Source: Amoebophrya sp. A120
Taxonomy: Eukaryota > Sar > Dinophyceae > Syndiniales > Amoebophryaceae
Reading direction: 5' to 3'
NCBI GenBank assembly: GCA_905178155.1
Contig: CAJINV010000003.1
Location: 8,313,117-8,377,116 of the forward strand
Length of the DNA: 64,000 bases
Below the pieces are notes generated by a model. That model saw only the letters and a list, made by a program, of their open reading frames with translations. It searched no databases and was not told the DNA's origin. Both the position numbers and the translations under genes were made by a program. Numbering within the stretch: position 1 is the first letter of the stretch; each line of letters starts with the position of its first letter. Of this stretch, positions 1-14,380 are shown in pieces.

Positions 1-37
1 TTGGTTTCACTTTTAGCATAACCAGATCCAGTAGCTC

Positions 38-3000
38 ATGGAAGCTTTCGCACGCGTAGCAGTGTCGTGCCGGCTGCGGCCGGCACTGGACCCGGACCTG
101 GCACTCGCACGGTGGGAACTGACGGACTCGAGTGTCATTTTGCCAACCCCGCAGAAAAGCATGAAAAAAGAGGATTTTGGACTTGTGCCCGCAAAAACCG
201 CCCCCAGCCGCGGGCATGCAGCGAGCACAAACAGATCTGGACCAATTATGGAGCGTACCTACTGTTAATTTTTCTTGTTTCATGTGATGTGAATGTTGTA
301 AATGTGTGAAATAGAAATACTATACTCATTCGTTCATAGCTTCAGTGGGAGCTGGGGTAGAAGATTTTACCTCTTTTTGGTGTCTGTGTTCCTTATTTGC
401 AGCCTCCAAACACGATGAAGACGTGGTCAACAACATGTTATATAAAAGACGGATCCGTATTCTCCAAAACAGATGTGACGGAGACGAAAATGGACCACGT
501 CTTCGGCGAGAAGATTAACACGAAGGATATCTACGAAACGGCGTACCGCCCGATCGTGGGCAAAGCGGTCCAAGGGCTGAACGGTTGCATATTGGCATAC
601 GGGCAAACCTCCTCAGGAAAGACATACTCGATGGTCGGTAACGACGAGAGCAAGGGTATTATCGAACACGCGTGCGAGGACGCGTTCCGTATGCTAGAGG
701 AATCCGGAAAGGTACCCGGCACCGGTGGAACACGCATTCGCTTCTCCTTGTGCGAGGTCTACATGGAAAAGTGCATAGACCTTCTGGCGCCGAGGACTCG
801 ATTCGACAATTCCCTTGCTGTCAAAGAATGTATACCTATACTTACAAGTCAGATTTTCTTTGTACGTCATAATAATGATGTCTTCTGATGCGGCGCTACC
901 GCATCATTTCACGTGCTAGCGCTTTGGCTTCGACAAGAACACCAGTGTCGTCGTTCGGTTTTCATTGTTACTCTATGACTATGTCTCTGTGCTGAAAACG
1001 CGAAAGACGAAGAGCCAATAAGCAAGCAGTCTCGTGTTTGCAGAGACACTTCGACTCTGTATTTGTTGACTACGTCTACTACTGCTTCAACTAAGTATCG
1101 ATGAGGACCATAAAACCTTCTCCTTGCTTGAACTTATTGTCGTCCCCTTTCAGGCCCTCCTCGTGGTTCGTCCGGGATGTCTGAATTTTACGTGGAGGGA
1201 CTCAGCGAGCACGATGCCTGGGAAGCGCGCGACGTTATGGAGAAAATTGCCTTTGCCGAGCGGAAGCGACGAAAGATCGCCCAAACTAAGTACAATGAGC
1301 AGAGCAGCCGAAGCCACACCGTGCTGACGCTCACAATTGAGGCGACAGACCAAGGAGAGATAAGTAGTAAGGGCACTACAAGTACATGCACAGCACTCTC
1401 GGTGGCCAACAACAAAGACAACGAGGATCTACATAGCGGCGGTGAGATAACAAAGGTCGGGAAGCTAGTGTTCGTAGATCTCGCCGGTAATGAGCGGCTG
1501 GACGAGAGCATGCAGTACCTGCAGGAGGGCAGCGCGATAAATTTGTCTCTGTTTTTCTTGAGCGAGTGCGTGAGCAAGCTCTCAGCTGCCGCTGGCATGA
1601 TAGAAGGGGGCGCATTTGCCGACGCGGACGAGGAGAGGCAACTCGGACTCAGTGCAGCCTGCGCAGGTACCTAAGTAATTTCAATTTGACACCTTATGGG
1701 GCTTACAATTAGAATCTTCTGTGGACGAAGCAGATCGCGGTCGTGCAAGTGTATTGATTTCAGGCTGGAGGTTCGAAAGTGGCCGATGCCGAGCGCAGGT
1801 ATCTTTTCCATGCATCAAGAATAGATCGACGTCAGTCGATGGATGCAATTCTGTATATTTCATAACAGATTTTTCTGAGCAGCTTCAGCGGTACAAGATA
1901 AAGCAAAAAAAGAAGAACGATGCCTCTTCAAACAGATGCAGCCTCGAGTCGCTACATCCCGTACCGAGATTCGAAATTGACCCGCATTCTTGCTGTGCAC
2001 CTCGGGCAGAACAGCCACACCGGGATTCTGGTGTGCCTACACCCCGCTGAGAAGTTCGTGGAGCAGAGTCTGTGTACGCTGCGGTTTGCGCAGAAGGCAA
2101 GCGAGGTGGTGTCGCGGGTCCGGCCCGTCTACCGTTCGAAAAACGAGGAGCTGCTGCAGAAACTTAGCATGAGGCCCATTGCCGCTGTGCCTCCGAATCT
2201 GCAGGAGGGCGGCGCTTTTTTCGCCAAAGTTCTAGGGCATGCTGGGGCAAGGCCAAAAGCCCGCACGCACACAGCCCTTGCCCGAATGGTTTCGCGCGCC
2301 TTTGCGGGAGCGGGTGTCGGTCACTGTACCTGGCCGGCGGCCGCCCTTTGCCAGAGTGCGCGCGGAGCGGTCCCTATGACGGCCGGAAGCTGCCTGCTGC
2401 GAGGACGGGCGGGGCGCCTTGCTCGCCGAGGTGCATCACCAAGAGCGCGCGCCCACGGCCTTCTCGCCTCGGGCCGACCACGGGTCTCAGAGTTATGGCC
2501 AGCAACGAGCCCCCGTCCGGCGACGATACATGAGAGAGCAGCGACCACACTAGTCGCAAACCCAGCGCGGAAAACCTGTGGGGACCCGCCCCGGGTGGGG
2601 TATGCAACAGGCCTGGCGACCTGCCGCGGCGTCGGCCTTTGCGCATGACCCTCCGGTGAATCAGTGGGCGCACGGCTTCTGCTGGGCCGCTGATTTTACG
2701 AAGGGCGGGCGGGGGGCCCTTTCCCACGAGGAGGCCCGTCGCCCGGTGCAGCATGCGGCCACGGCAGCCGCCTTTTTCGCCTAGCCGGCGGCACGGCAGC
2801 AAGGAAAGAACCTCACCCGGCGAGCGTCGGCACGGAAAAAGCTATGGCCGTTCCGCCACCCCCTTGGCCCGGCCAGCTTCGCACTTTGCCGCCGAAGAAA
2901 GTGCCGTGGCCCCGCGGCTGGGTCGGAAGGTCGGCCGCCACTTGGCATGGCAGTGGGGCGCTCCACAAGGCGGCGCGCCGCCGGTTTCTGGGCCTGCACG

Positions 3001-6000
3001 GCAAGGGGGCGGGGGCGGGGTGTTGCCGGCATGCATCAGGGGAACGTGGCGGGCGCCCCCCCGCCGCGGCGGGAATATTGCCCGCCTTGGCTCTAACTAC
3101 CGTTCGAAAAACGAGGAGCTGCTGCAAAAGATAAAATTGCCCGCTCGGGGCACAGCTCCCCCACCGGCCTTGTGGGTGTGCTTGGGTGGAGGCGGCGGCC
3201 GTTTCAACATCCCCCGCCGGCCCGGCCAGGTTCCGGGTGCGCCTGTATCCAAGGTCTTAGCCCGCGGCCGGCCCCGGGCTTCCGTGTGTGTTCCCGCAAG
3301 GCTTCGCGGTATGGAAGCTTTGGTTGTTGACCTTCCCAGGGTCGGGTCGATGCTTGTTCACCGGGCAAAAGCCAAGGCGCCGGCGAGCCATCGGCCCGAC
3401 TCGGCCTGTAGTTCAAAGCGCAGGCAATGCTAATGCGCGAAAGTGCTGGAAAGGGGCCACGCCCACGCGCAAGGGGGCGACGTTGCTAATTCACTGCCCT
3501 CCCACCGCGCCCGCCATCAAAAGCAAGGGCAGACATCAGCGGCGCCGGCTGCGGCCCGCTCCAACATTGACTGCATGCCGGCGCGGCGGCGGCCGGCGCC
3601 GTCCGGCTTGGGCGCGTGTGTTCTTTATCGCCAACAAGCTGGCGGGCGGCCAGCGAGCGCCTTCGGGCTGTGCCCGCGCACGTTCCTTCGTGCGGATTTT
3701 CGATGCTACCGCGAGGCGTCGCGATGTTGCGTTTCTGGGTCCCAAGCACCAGAAAGCACGCTTTTAGCACGTTCCGCAGGGTTCCGTTTTTGTACTTTGT
3801 CCCACCATACTGTCTACCGTTCGAAAAACGAGGAGCTGCTGCAGAAACTGCGAAAGCGGGTGCGGACGCTGGAAGACGAGCTCGAGGATGCGCGCGCAGA
3901 GCGGCTGCAGACCACGGAGAGTGGGCAGATCGTGTCGGGATCCAAAGAAACCGACCGCATTGTGCTCGCGCTCAACCAGGCAAACACAAACTACAAAATC
4001 GTGCTGACCCGGTACCGTAACTTCTTGCGGCAGCTCGAGCAGGACATGGCGAAGCGCAGCGATGACCTGGGGGGCGAAGAAGCAGGAGAGGGTGGCCAGC
4101 ACGCGACGAACAACAACAAGCAAGCTCTGGGCACGAAGTTTAGCGATCTGGCTGCGCTTGAGCGCGTGTGGAAGCGGTTTCAGGACCTGATGCAGGCTTT
4201 CGATAAGATCTCGGACTGTTCCCAAGGCGTGCGCCAGCTCGCCGGGGACGCGGCCAGGAAGCTTGCGCTCAGCAGCACTGCCCAGTCCGGCCAACATCCC
4301 GCTGCGAACTACGGCTGCTCTACCACTTCTGCTTCTCAACAAAGCACAATTGGAACCACTCCGAAAAATATTAACCTGTTGACCACGCCTGGGCTACTTG
4401 CAAGGAAGGATAGTCAACAACAACAAGATTCCGCTCGTGAAGATTCCGCGGACGTGACGAATGCGCGCCTCAACCGGCGCATCTTAGAGCTCGAAGCGCA
4501 GTTGCGCGGCGAGCATCGGCAGATGACAGGAAGCGCGGAGAGCTCCCCAGCGAAGTGGAGCCAAGCGTCTTCCCAAGTCGTCGGTACAAGTAGTGGCGTC
4601 CAGCACGCAGCGCCGGCCGCTGCGTCGTCTTCCACCTTCGCCAAGTTGGCCACGATGAATAATAGCTCGACCATATTGAGAGGAAAAATTCCCCCTCCCC
4701 ATATTGAAAAGGTATGTTTCCAAAAATTTGCGTTGCAGATTTGAGGCCACAAATCATATCTGTGTTGCAAGAAGACAAGGGCAGAAGCTTCCGCCCCATT
4801 ATGGAGGCGATTTGTCATGCTGTTGGGCCTAAAGGGGGTCCGTTTCCCATGCTGAACTGCTAGACCCGTACGCCACTACCCAGCCTGGGGATCTGGCCGC
4901 AGTGCCTCTCTGCAATACAAAGCTGATTTGTGGCCGCAAATCAGCATCACAAATTCGGCGAGATCAGCATCGCAAATTTTCGTTTTGATATGGGGAGGGG
5001 GGATGTTTCATTTTGATAGACCACGACCTCCTCGTCCCTGCGCACCACGCCCACATCTACGTTGCAGGCGCCCGGTTCCGCGGCCACCTCTCAAATGCAT
5101 GACCTCAAGGTGCAGAACATGCAGTTGCGGTCTCTAAACAAATACCTCTCGGGAGAGAAGGACCGCTGGAAGAGTGAAACGGAAACGGCAAAGACCGAGG
5201 TGGCTACTTTGCAAGCGCGCTCGTCTGAACTGCAGACCAAGCTGCGCCTCGCAGAAACTGCCTTAATATCGGAAGCACGCCAGGCCCAGAGCGGTCAGTC
5301 CAGCAGCACTTCCCGTGATGTGTCAACAACAGCATTGAACGTCGTAGACGAGGACCACGGACGGCAGGCTGGTGAGACTAGAACACGCACAAGCTCTTCC
5401 TTCGATGAGACGATGAAGGTCGAGGATCCGTTTCTTGCGTCTCCTGCAAAAACAGATAAGAATGTTCCAATGAAGAATTCGGACTTCAGCGACGCGCATT
5501 ACTTTTCCGGCAGAGTGCAGCAGTTGCTGGACCGCCAGCAAATGGAGAAAAAACGTGGTCCCACCTCTGCAGCAGGGTTCTCCTCGAACACGGCAGGAAC
5601 ATTTTTGCCAGACCGCAGCGAGGAAGATGATCAACAACAGTTGGATCATCGGGCGGAGCAAAATCGAAATGCAGCTTCCTTGTTCTGGAAGGAAGGCAAT
5701 CAGTTGGCTGCGTATGCGTCCAAGCAGCAGGCCATTGTCGACAAGCAGCGCGAAGAAATCGCAGTGCTGCGTTTGGAGCGGGAGAAGCTGGAACAGGACT
5801 TGCAGGAAAAGCACGTGGAGAGTAGTGAAATGCGCGAAAAATTGGGATCAGTAATGGCAGCGCGGCGCGACGCGGACCGGAACTACGCTCAGGCACAGAA
5901 GATGGTTTCTGATCTCGAGTCTCAACTGGCGCAGCAGCAGCGGGAATTCGACGAGAGCATGTGGATGAAGGGGGCGACGCTGCAGCTTGCAAAGGGGCTC

Positions 6001-7733
6001 AGTAGCACGGAGAGAGCAGCTGCGAGCACGAGCGGTGGTCACAACAACTCAACTGCGCATGGGGGCGCAAAGAATAAAGCTGGCCGGAGTAGTGCCTCCT
6101 CATCGACGACGGGTTCAACTTCGGGGGGCTCTTCTGCGTCCTCGTCGTCGGCCACCACGAGCGGCTCCAGTGCCTTGGTAAACGAGTCGCTGCAGAAGAA
6201 AAACGCTGAGCTTCTGCAGAGGGCCGAGGTGCTGCAGCAATCCGAGAAGAAGTCGCAGGAGCTCATGGCGCAGTTGCAGCGACGAATAGAGCAAGGAGCA
6301 AACACGATCAAGGCGAAGGACGGCGAGCTTGCGCGGTTTCGGCAAGAGTTGGCCGAACTCAGGAAAGCCTTGGTTCTGGCTCGCAAAAACGGGGATGAGC
6401 CTACCACCCGTGGCGGGCCCTCGCCTTTTCCGACGACGGCAACACTGAAAAAGTCTTACAATGTAGGTCAAGGTACTAGTAGCACAACAACTCCAGCCGG
6501 CGGAGGTGTGCTTGGTGGCCCTTCTGGTGCGACGTCAAACTACAGCAGCGCAGTAGTACGAGGACCGCAGGATTATTTGGGCAAGAAAGGACCTGACAGA
6601 ACTGATCCCGCGCTGGACGCGATGATGGAGTCGTGTGGGGGAGCGACGAAGTTGTCGCAGGAAAATTCTTTTCAAAATGAAAGTGCGAATTCGCGGCGCC
6701 CCTCTTCCGTGTCCTCCACGTCAGAAAACAGCGGACGACACCAGGCGCGGACGGGGGAAGCCTTCCGCAACGTAGGAGCGCAAGTGATGCTGAGCACAAA
6801 CAATCCACCCCGGGGCGTAGGACCAACGTCCTCGAGGAGACGCGGTGGAAATAATGCGAGCACAATTCTAGCCGGCGAGCCTACAGGCCAGAACTCGGGG
6901 GCTCCGCTTGTCCCATTGCAGAATACGAAGGTGCGCAGCTACAACTTCCCGTCATCCACAGCGACAAAGACAAGAACGACCGTGCTGCTGCTTTTTGCTG
7001 CGCAGTTTCTGCATGTTGACAATAATTGTAGTCCCGATCACGATCAGGATCATTTTGGCATGCAAACGGTGCCAAGAAGCAAAGTATGTTGACTTCTGTA
7101 CTATTCTGTCGATGAGGAGGAGGGGGAGTTGTTTGATATGCACTCGGATACACAACATCAACTACCTGTACTCAGAAAACGAAGCTCCTTCCCGCTCACT
7201 GGCTGCGAGTTGCCGCCGGGGTGGTATTATGCAATGCGAGTAATGTCTGAGTCTACGTCCTCTGAACAGGTGAAGCTTGTAAATGCAAATTGTAGATGAC
7301 AGAGACAAAAACTTGTGGTGCAAAAACACCAAGACCAACAAAGGGATTTTGGCACAACTTTGAATGTGCTTCTACGTGCATTCCAGACCATCTGGGTCAT
7401 CCAAAAGATGCATCACATTCATACAGTGCCAGTGGCCTCAGACATGTTTGCAATTGATACGCGGCATCGAACCTCCAAGCGCGGGTGCCGGCGTCGCGGT
7501 ACCCTCCGCATCCACCAATACAACGAGCGCAGGAACTTCCGGTCTAACAAATGTGATGGTGTTGCCGTCTATGCAATGTAAATTTTCCGTACATGTACAA
7601 AATGCATGACAAATTTCGCTAACTTGCAGTGCCCAACTCGTCATGCAGAGACTGCGTGTGTACGTGTACGGGAAATTTACTGTGGATATCGTCCCCGTCC
7701 GTTGGTATTGTCCAAGGAAATAAATTCGAGTAA
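38..7733 (+). CDS. Kinesin motor protein with long coiled-coil tail (multi-exon)
   Basis: ATP-driven microtubule motor. Exons read as about 38-250 (N-terminal beta strand; its 3' boundary is unresolved), 403-829, 1154-1666, 1936-2164, 3850-4673, 5024-6939, 7466-7569 and 7694-7733 (TAA). From 403 onward these total 1351 codons in one frame. The motor shows the P-loop GQTSSGKT after ILAY, switch I as NEQSSRSH and switch II as DLAGNER (usually DLAGSER). It ends with IPYRDSKLTRIL and FAQKASEVV. A neck (YRSKNEELLQKL) follows, then several hundred residues of heptad-rich coiled coil mixed with Ser/Thr/Gly-rich linkers. Introns 830-1153 and 1667-1935 are GT-AG. The intron at 2165-3849 is bounded by exon duplicates, and the three later introns are TIR/TSD elements. 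Family membership is certain; the subfamily (perhaps kinesin-7-like) is not. The extreme N-terminus and the last two small exons are the least certain parts. Confidence 0.87.
2127..3849 (+). repeat. Exon-derived direct repeats bounding a large GC-rich intron in the kinesin gene
   Basis: A 38-bp exon segment encoding VYRSKNEELLQKL occurs at 2127-2164 and again, identical, at 3812-3849. A third copy, about 30 bp plus a slightly diverged tail, sits between them at 3097-3129. The 1.65 kb between the outer copies is strongly GC-rich and has no recognisable domain. Coiled-coil coding runs smoothly into copy 1 and out of copy 3, so the whole interval between the outer copies is almost certainly removed. 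No in-register GT-AG junction exists. Copies 1, 2 and 3 lie in three different long open frames, but the material between them is not protein-like. Confidence 0.8.
4674..5018 (+). mobile_element. Introner with TIRs, TSD GACCA, in the kinesin gene
   Basis: A 345-bp insertion between two copies of GACCA (4669-4673 and 5019-5023). The left end reads TATTGAGAGGAAAAATTCCC and continues with CCTCCCCATATTGAAAA. The right end is its imperfect inverse (TTTTGATATGGGGAGGGGGG ... TTTTGATA). Joining the exons across the TSD keeps the coiled-coil frame (NNSST then TTSSS). The element carries in-frame stops and does not begin with GT. Confidence 0.85.
6940..7459 (+). mobile_element. Probable introner near the 3' end of the kinesin gene
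   Basis: The right end (CAGACATGTTTGCAATTGATA) matches the right TIR of the family seen at 20863 and 25234. The left end is weak (TACAACTTCCCGTC after CGCAGC). The near-duplicate CGCAGC (6934-6939) and CGCGGC (7460-7465) could be the TSD and would keep the frame. A second element nested inside is possible. The right boundary is fairly clear, the left one is not. Confidence 0.45.
7570..7688 (+). mobile_element. Short introner, GTAAATTT-CCGTACATGTACA family
   Basis: A 119-bp element. The left TIR TATGCAATGTAAATTTTCCG continues TACATGTACA; the right TIR GTGTACGTGTACGGGAAATT continues TACTGTGGATA. Flanks are CCGTC (7565-7569) and TCGTC (7689-7693). Excision joins LPS to PSVGIVQGNKFE and a TAA stop, which closes the kinesin frame. 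It is the same family as the element at 18196. Confidence 0.78.
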
Positions 7734-8514
7734 GAATCAGGGAGAGGTGCAAGCCTGCACGTGCGTGCATCTACTCCTCACTGTCACTTCTACCGGTTTG
7801 CCTTTGCTCGTCGTGTCCTGTAGATTTTGTTTTTGATTTTGTTTTTCTGCCCCGATGAGTAAGAGGTGGTGTCAACCCTAGTTCTTAGCAACCTGATGAA
7901 CTATCACTTACATTTGGTTTTTATTGTGTAATGCTCGCAGCGCGCCCTAGATTCGACCGATAGATAGAATGAATGCAAAGCGGTCGCTGAGTTAGAGCTA
8001 CCTTTGCTGATGCATGATGTTGATGTTGTGATTTTGGTTTTGTACCCGAACAAACTCGATAAATTTTGAGCCGAAGCAACACGACCCGGTCAATCAAACG
8101 CGTACTTTCACTCCGCATCTTCAGATGTTTATCTATGTGTTTTAGGCGACGCGACGGTACACACAGTCAGGCAACGCAGTCTTTTGTAGAGGAAGGTGAG
8201 AAGTCCTGCGCTCGAGTCATGGTATGGGGGTGCGCACCACGATATGCCTACATGTTTTGGCTTTTGTAAATTACCGCCGATCAATAATCAAAGAAGCGAG
8301 AGCCGAACGAGCGCAGGGTCACAGGGACGCTGAGCGAGCGCATGTGTCGGTCGTGTAAGTACTAGATGAGTTCTCAATCCTCGAAAGATGACCTTCTCCA
8401 GTGCGACGTGTTCGGACGGTGCCCCCTCGTCAATATCATGAGCTAGCGGACCATCCATTTTCGGTAAGAACTTTGAGGCGTGCGATTATACTGGATGTAC
8501 GGAGACGAACTCCC
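7734..8514. other. Intergenic, no gene seen
   Basis: AT-leaning sequence between the kinesin stop and the PH-domain start. I see no conserved coding, RNA gene or repeat. Small open frames here lack protein-like composition. Confidence 0.6.
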
Positions 8515-9069
8515 ATGGCAACCTCACTGGCGGCCGACGCCGAAGCGGCACCCGGGCCACCCGAGGACATACACGCCCGGGCTTTTCCCTCGTGGCAGAA
8601 AAAGCCAAGTGGTGGAGGAACAGGGACAGATGCTGCATCGTCATCAAGTTGCAACAACCCGCAGGAGAGGATGCCGGAGGAGATTGGCCTTCTGCAAGCG
8701 CGCCGCGAGGGGTACCTGCACAAGCGCGCCGGGTGGTTTCGCTGGACCGTCCGTTACTTTCGACTGCTACGCGGGGAGCTGTGCTGGTGGCGCCCATCAT
8801 TTACGGAGCAGCTGCGGCTGCAACGACCGAAGAACCTCGACCCTGCTGCCATCGTGCGTTGCTTCACGCTTGCGGAGGACCTGCTCGAGGTGAAGCTCCT
8901 TCCGCCGCGCTTTCCATTCACCACCAGGCTCGTTTTGCGATTTCGGTGCGGATACAAGCTTGAATTGCGCGCGGAACGCGAACCCGCGATCCGAGATTGG
9001 TACGACAAAATCAAACTGTACGTCCAAGTGCCAACAGAGGAGGACGTCGTAGACCAGTTGGCGACATAG
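8515..9069 (+). CDS. PH-domain protein, 184 aa, single exon
   Basis: A small protein with a pleckstrin-homology domain, a fold that commonly binds phosphoinositides or proteins at membranes. After about 60 disordered residues rich in Ser, Gly and Pro comes REGYLHKRAGWFRWTVRYF, the typical first and second PH strands. Beta strands continue through TTRLVLRF and the domain ends in the amphipathic helix RDWYDKIKLYV with its conserved Trp. I chose ATG 8515 because the open frame upstream (from 8401) has no ATG and poor composition. The basic first strand pair (K, R, R) could bind lipid headgroups; that is inference. No catalytic domain is attached. The frame ends in TAG. Confidence 0.75.
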   Translation: MATSLAADAEAAPGPPEDIHARAFPSWQKKPSGGGTGTDAASSSSCNNPQERMPEEIGLLQARREGYLHKRAGWFRWTVRYFRLLRGELCWWRPSFTEQLRLQRPKNLDPAAIVRCFTLAEDLLEVKLLPPRFPFTTRLVLRFRCGYKLELRAEREPAIRDWYDKIKLYVQVPTEEDVVDQLAT

Positions 9070-9773
9070 ATACAAGAATTGAGTGCAGTTCTTCTACCAG
9101 CGCAACCCTGGGGATTAAGAGAAGTGCCATTAAAAACCGAGGCTGGGGCAGGCGTTCCACCACGTGGAGATCACAGGCAACTGCCTTCTGTGCCCGATGC
9201 GCGCAATTGATATTGATATCAAATCGATTTCCAAATAAAGTATTTTTGCAAGTTCTGGAAGGTCATGGTCAAGATCCCCTTGTTGCAGCGATCATGGTTA
9301 CTGCTTTACAAGTATCTTGCCCCGGACAATTAAATTGACAATTCCAACTGGAAATACAGGAACGGAAGCACGCATTAGCATTACCACCCAAGATACCGTG
9401 CGAAGGCGCACGGCAATTATGAGGTTTTGCAAAAAGAATTTAAATGTGCCAAAGGGGGCACTTGTACGGCTACGGATACCCGTGCCTGGACCTGGGAGCC
9501 GCTCCTTCCCACGCACGGTATACGCAAACTCGGACGTAGACGTAGTTCTTGCTCCCCCCGTTCACCGGACCAATACGAAAAAGTAGAGTGCTATACCAAA
9601 TGTCGACGAATTTTTTTGTTCGTAGTACTGTATAAGCTAACGAAGGGGTCGTAGATGTAGATGTACGAGCAGCCAGTATTGCAGTCACAACTGAGAAGGG
9701 AAGGTAATGTAGGAAACTGAGGGGCCGGCAGAGCTGTTGGCGTCGGCAGAACTGTTTCACCTCAGTGAGCTTG
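9070..9773. other. Intergenic; one doubtful open frame at 9317-9586
   Basis: The + frame at 9317-9586 (reading IKLTIPTGNTG ... ALVRLRIPVPGPG) has mildly protein-like composition, but no ATG near its start and no recognised domain. It could be an isolated exon or chance. Nothing else is supported here. Confidence 0.35.
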
Positions 9774-11159
9774 ATGAAAGAACTTATGGCACCAGCGGCC
9801 ACAGCACAGAACGCTTCTGCTGAGCTGCTGTGCAGCGCGACATCGCTGGCTGTTTGCGTGGGTTGCGGCGCAATGCGGCCTCGCCATCGCTGCAGCGGCT
9901 GCAGAAAGGCACGCTATTGCTCTCGCGAGTGCCAGCTGCGGGACTGGAAGCGCGGCCACTCCCGTGAGTGTAGTAGAAACACGTATAATTCTTTAAAGCT
10001 AACGAGTTTCGCAATAAATAATAAATAGGCTTCCTTTTCTTTCGCCAAAAAACGCAGTCTTGCGTGTAACCTACACGCTTTATAAAGTTTTTCTCATGAA
10101 AACTTCTCAACAGCTTCTCAACAACTTCTTCACAAATATCGCTACGAACATCCGACCAGCTTCGCTAATTTTTAAAGGCGTCATGCAATTAAGGGGTTAT
10201 ACGAGGAATGTTCGTGACGCCTCCAAAAGATCACTTGCAGGAGACCGAAAGCTTTCAGCGGTAAGGCGCGGCCGAAGTATGCACAGCCAAACTTATTCGC
10301 GACTGCGCACGCGGCCACGAATCGAGACTCAAGAAACCCTTGAGGCATCGCCTGCGGGCTGGTAGAGAAATTGGCGCGCCCACAATTCAAATCCGCATCA
10401 ATTCCCCGAACAAACCCAGTCGCCGACTCCCGGCCGCCAACTTCTCAGCAGCGGGCTGGGAAGTTGGTGAAAAGGTTGGGGAGAGGTTGGTGGGAAGTTG
10501 GTTAGAAATACGCGAGAAGCTCAAGCTGGTGAGAAGTTGGTGAGATGTTCGATGCAGAAAAAAGCGGGATCTATACGAGTACGATACTTTTGCACAGGAT
10601 ATGCCAGCTGCGGGACTGGAAGCGCGGCCACTCCCGTGAGTGTAGTAGAAACCTTTGCGGTAGTACGGGGACGTTGGAGCTGCGGGAACGATCTGATAGC
10701 TGTCGCACCACGAATGTAGTACGCAGAACGCAAGATGAGCGCGCGAGTAGTCGTGACCCTCCTGGCGCCGATTCGGCAAGCTCGTATGCAGTGGAGCGAG
10801 AGGAAGCTTGGAAAATGATGGAGCGTCTGGTGGCGGCGCAGGAAGAAGGCGATGTTGCGGGCAATAAAATTCGCACGGACGCCGATGTCTATGTTGCGGA
10901 GACGCTGAAACATGCACAGGAGGAGCATTTGGGCAGAAAAAAGACCAAGAAGGTGGAACTTGAGCTACCACGACACAAAGGCGGAAGGCATGCGGATGAT
11001 AATTGTGCGACGGCAGAGCATCAGCATTGCGATTCGCCCAGTAACATTCTCGACGAAATTGGAGACGCCAGCGATCTCAGTAGCGAAATGTCACCTGGAG
11101 GCGATCTGCTTCCATTCTCCCCTGTCCCATCATCAGATGAAGAGAAGGCAGTCTTTTGA
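9774..11159 (+). CDS. MYND zinc-finger protein, about 237 aa
   Basis: Two exons, 9774-9980 and 10653-11159. Exon 1 encodes a complete MYND finger: CVGC, then CSGC, YCSREC, and the closing W...H...C of DWKRGHSREC. This zinc-binding domain mediates protein-protein contacts. Exon 2 encodes a charged, largely disordered tail with one predicted helix (EAWKMMERLVAAQEEG) and an acidic Ser-rich C-terminus; it contains no SET or other enzyme domain. The intron is flanked by 51-bp duplicates of the finger sequence. The joined frame is 238 codons including TGA. MYND assignment is firm; cellular role is unknown. Confidence 0.8.
9930..10652 (+). repeat. 51-bp direct repeat of MYND exon bounding a 672-nt intron
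   Basis: Positions 9930-9980 and 10602-10652 are identical over 51 bp and encode CQLRDWKRGHSRECSRN in the same phase. Only the first copy is preceded by the rest of the finger and only the second is followed by the tail. Between them lie a weak inverted-repeat pair (CTTCTCAAC motifs at about 10103-10125, GAGAAGTTGGTGAG near 10530) and a terminal GATACTTTTGCACAGGATA at 10582-10600 that matches an introner TIR at 29604-29622. A perfect donor-like GTGAGT lies in the repeat, but using it shifts the frame. Confidence 0.82.

Positions 11160-14380
<3,221 letters not shown>

Noticed and set aside
1760-1800. GGTTCGAAAG motif resembling a tRNA T-loop
   Set aside because: No acceptor stem or anticodon arm can be formed around it, and it lies in a kinesin GT-AG intron. 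I found no convincing tRNA or rRNA gene in the window.
2166-3811. Overlapping open frames on both strands in the kinesin intron
   Set aside because: GC-rich sequence with low stop density; residues are mostly Arg, Pro, Gly and Ala, and coding clearly resumes only at the third neck-coil copy.
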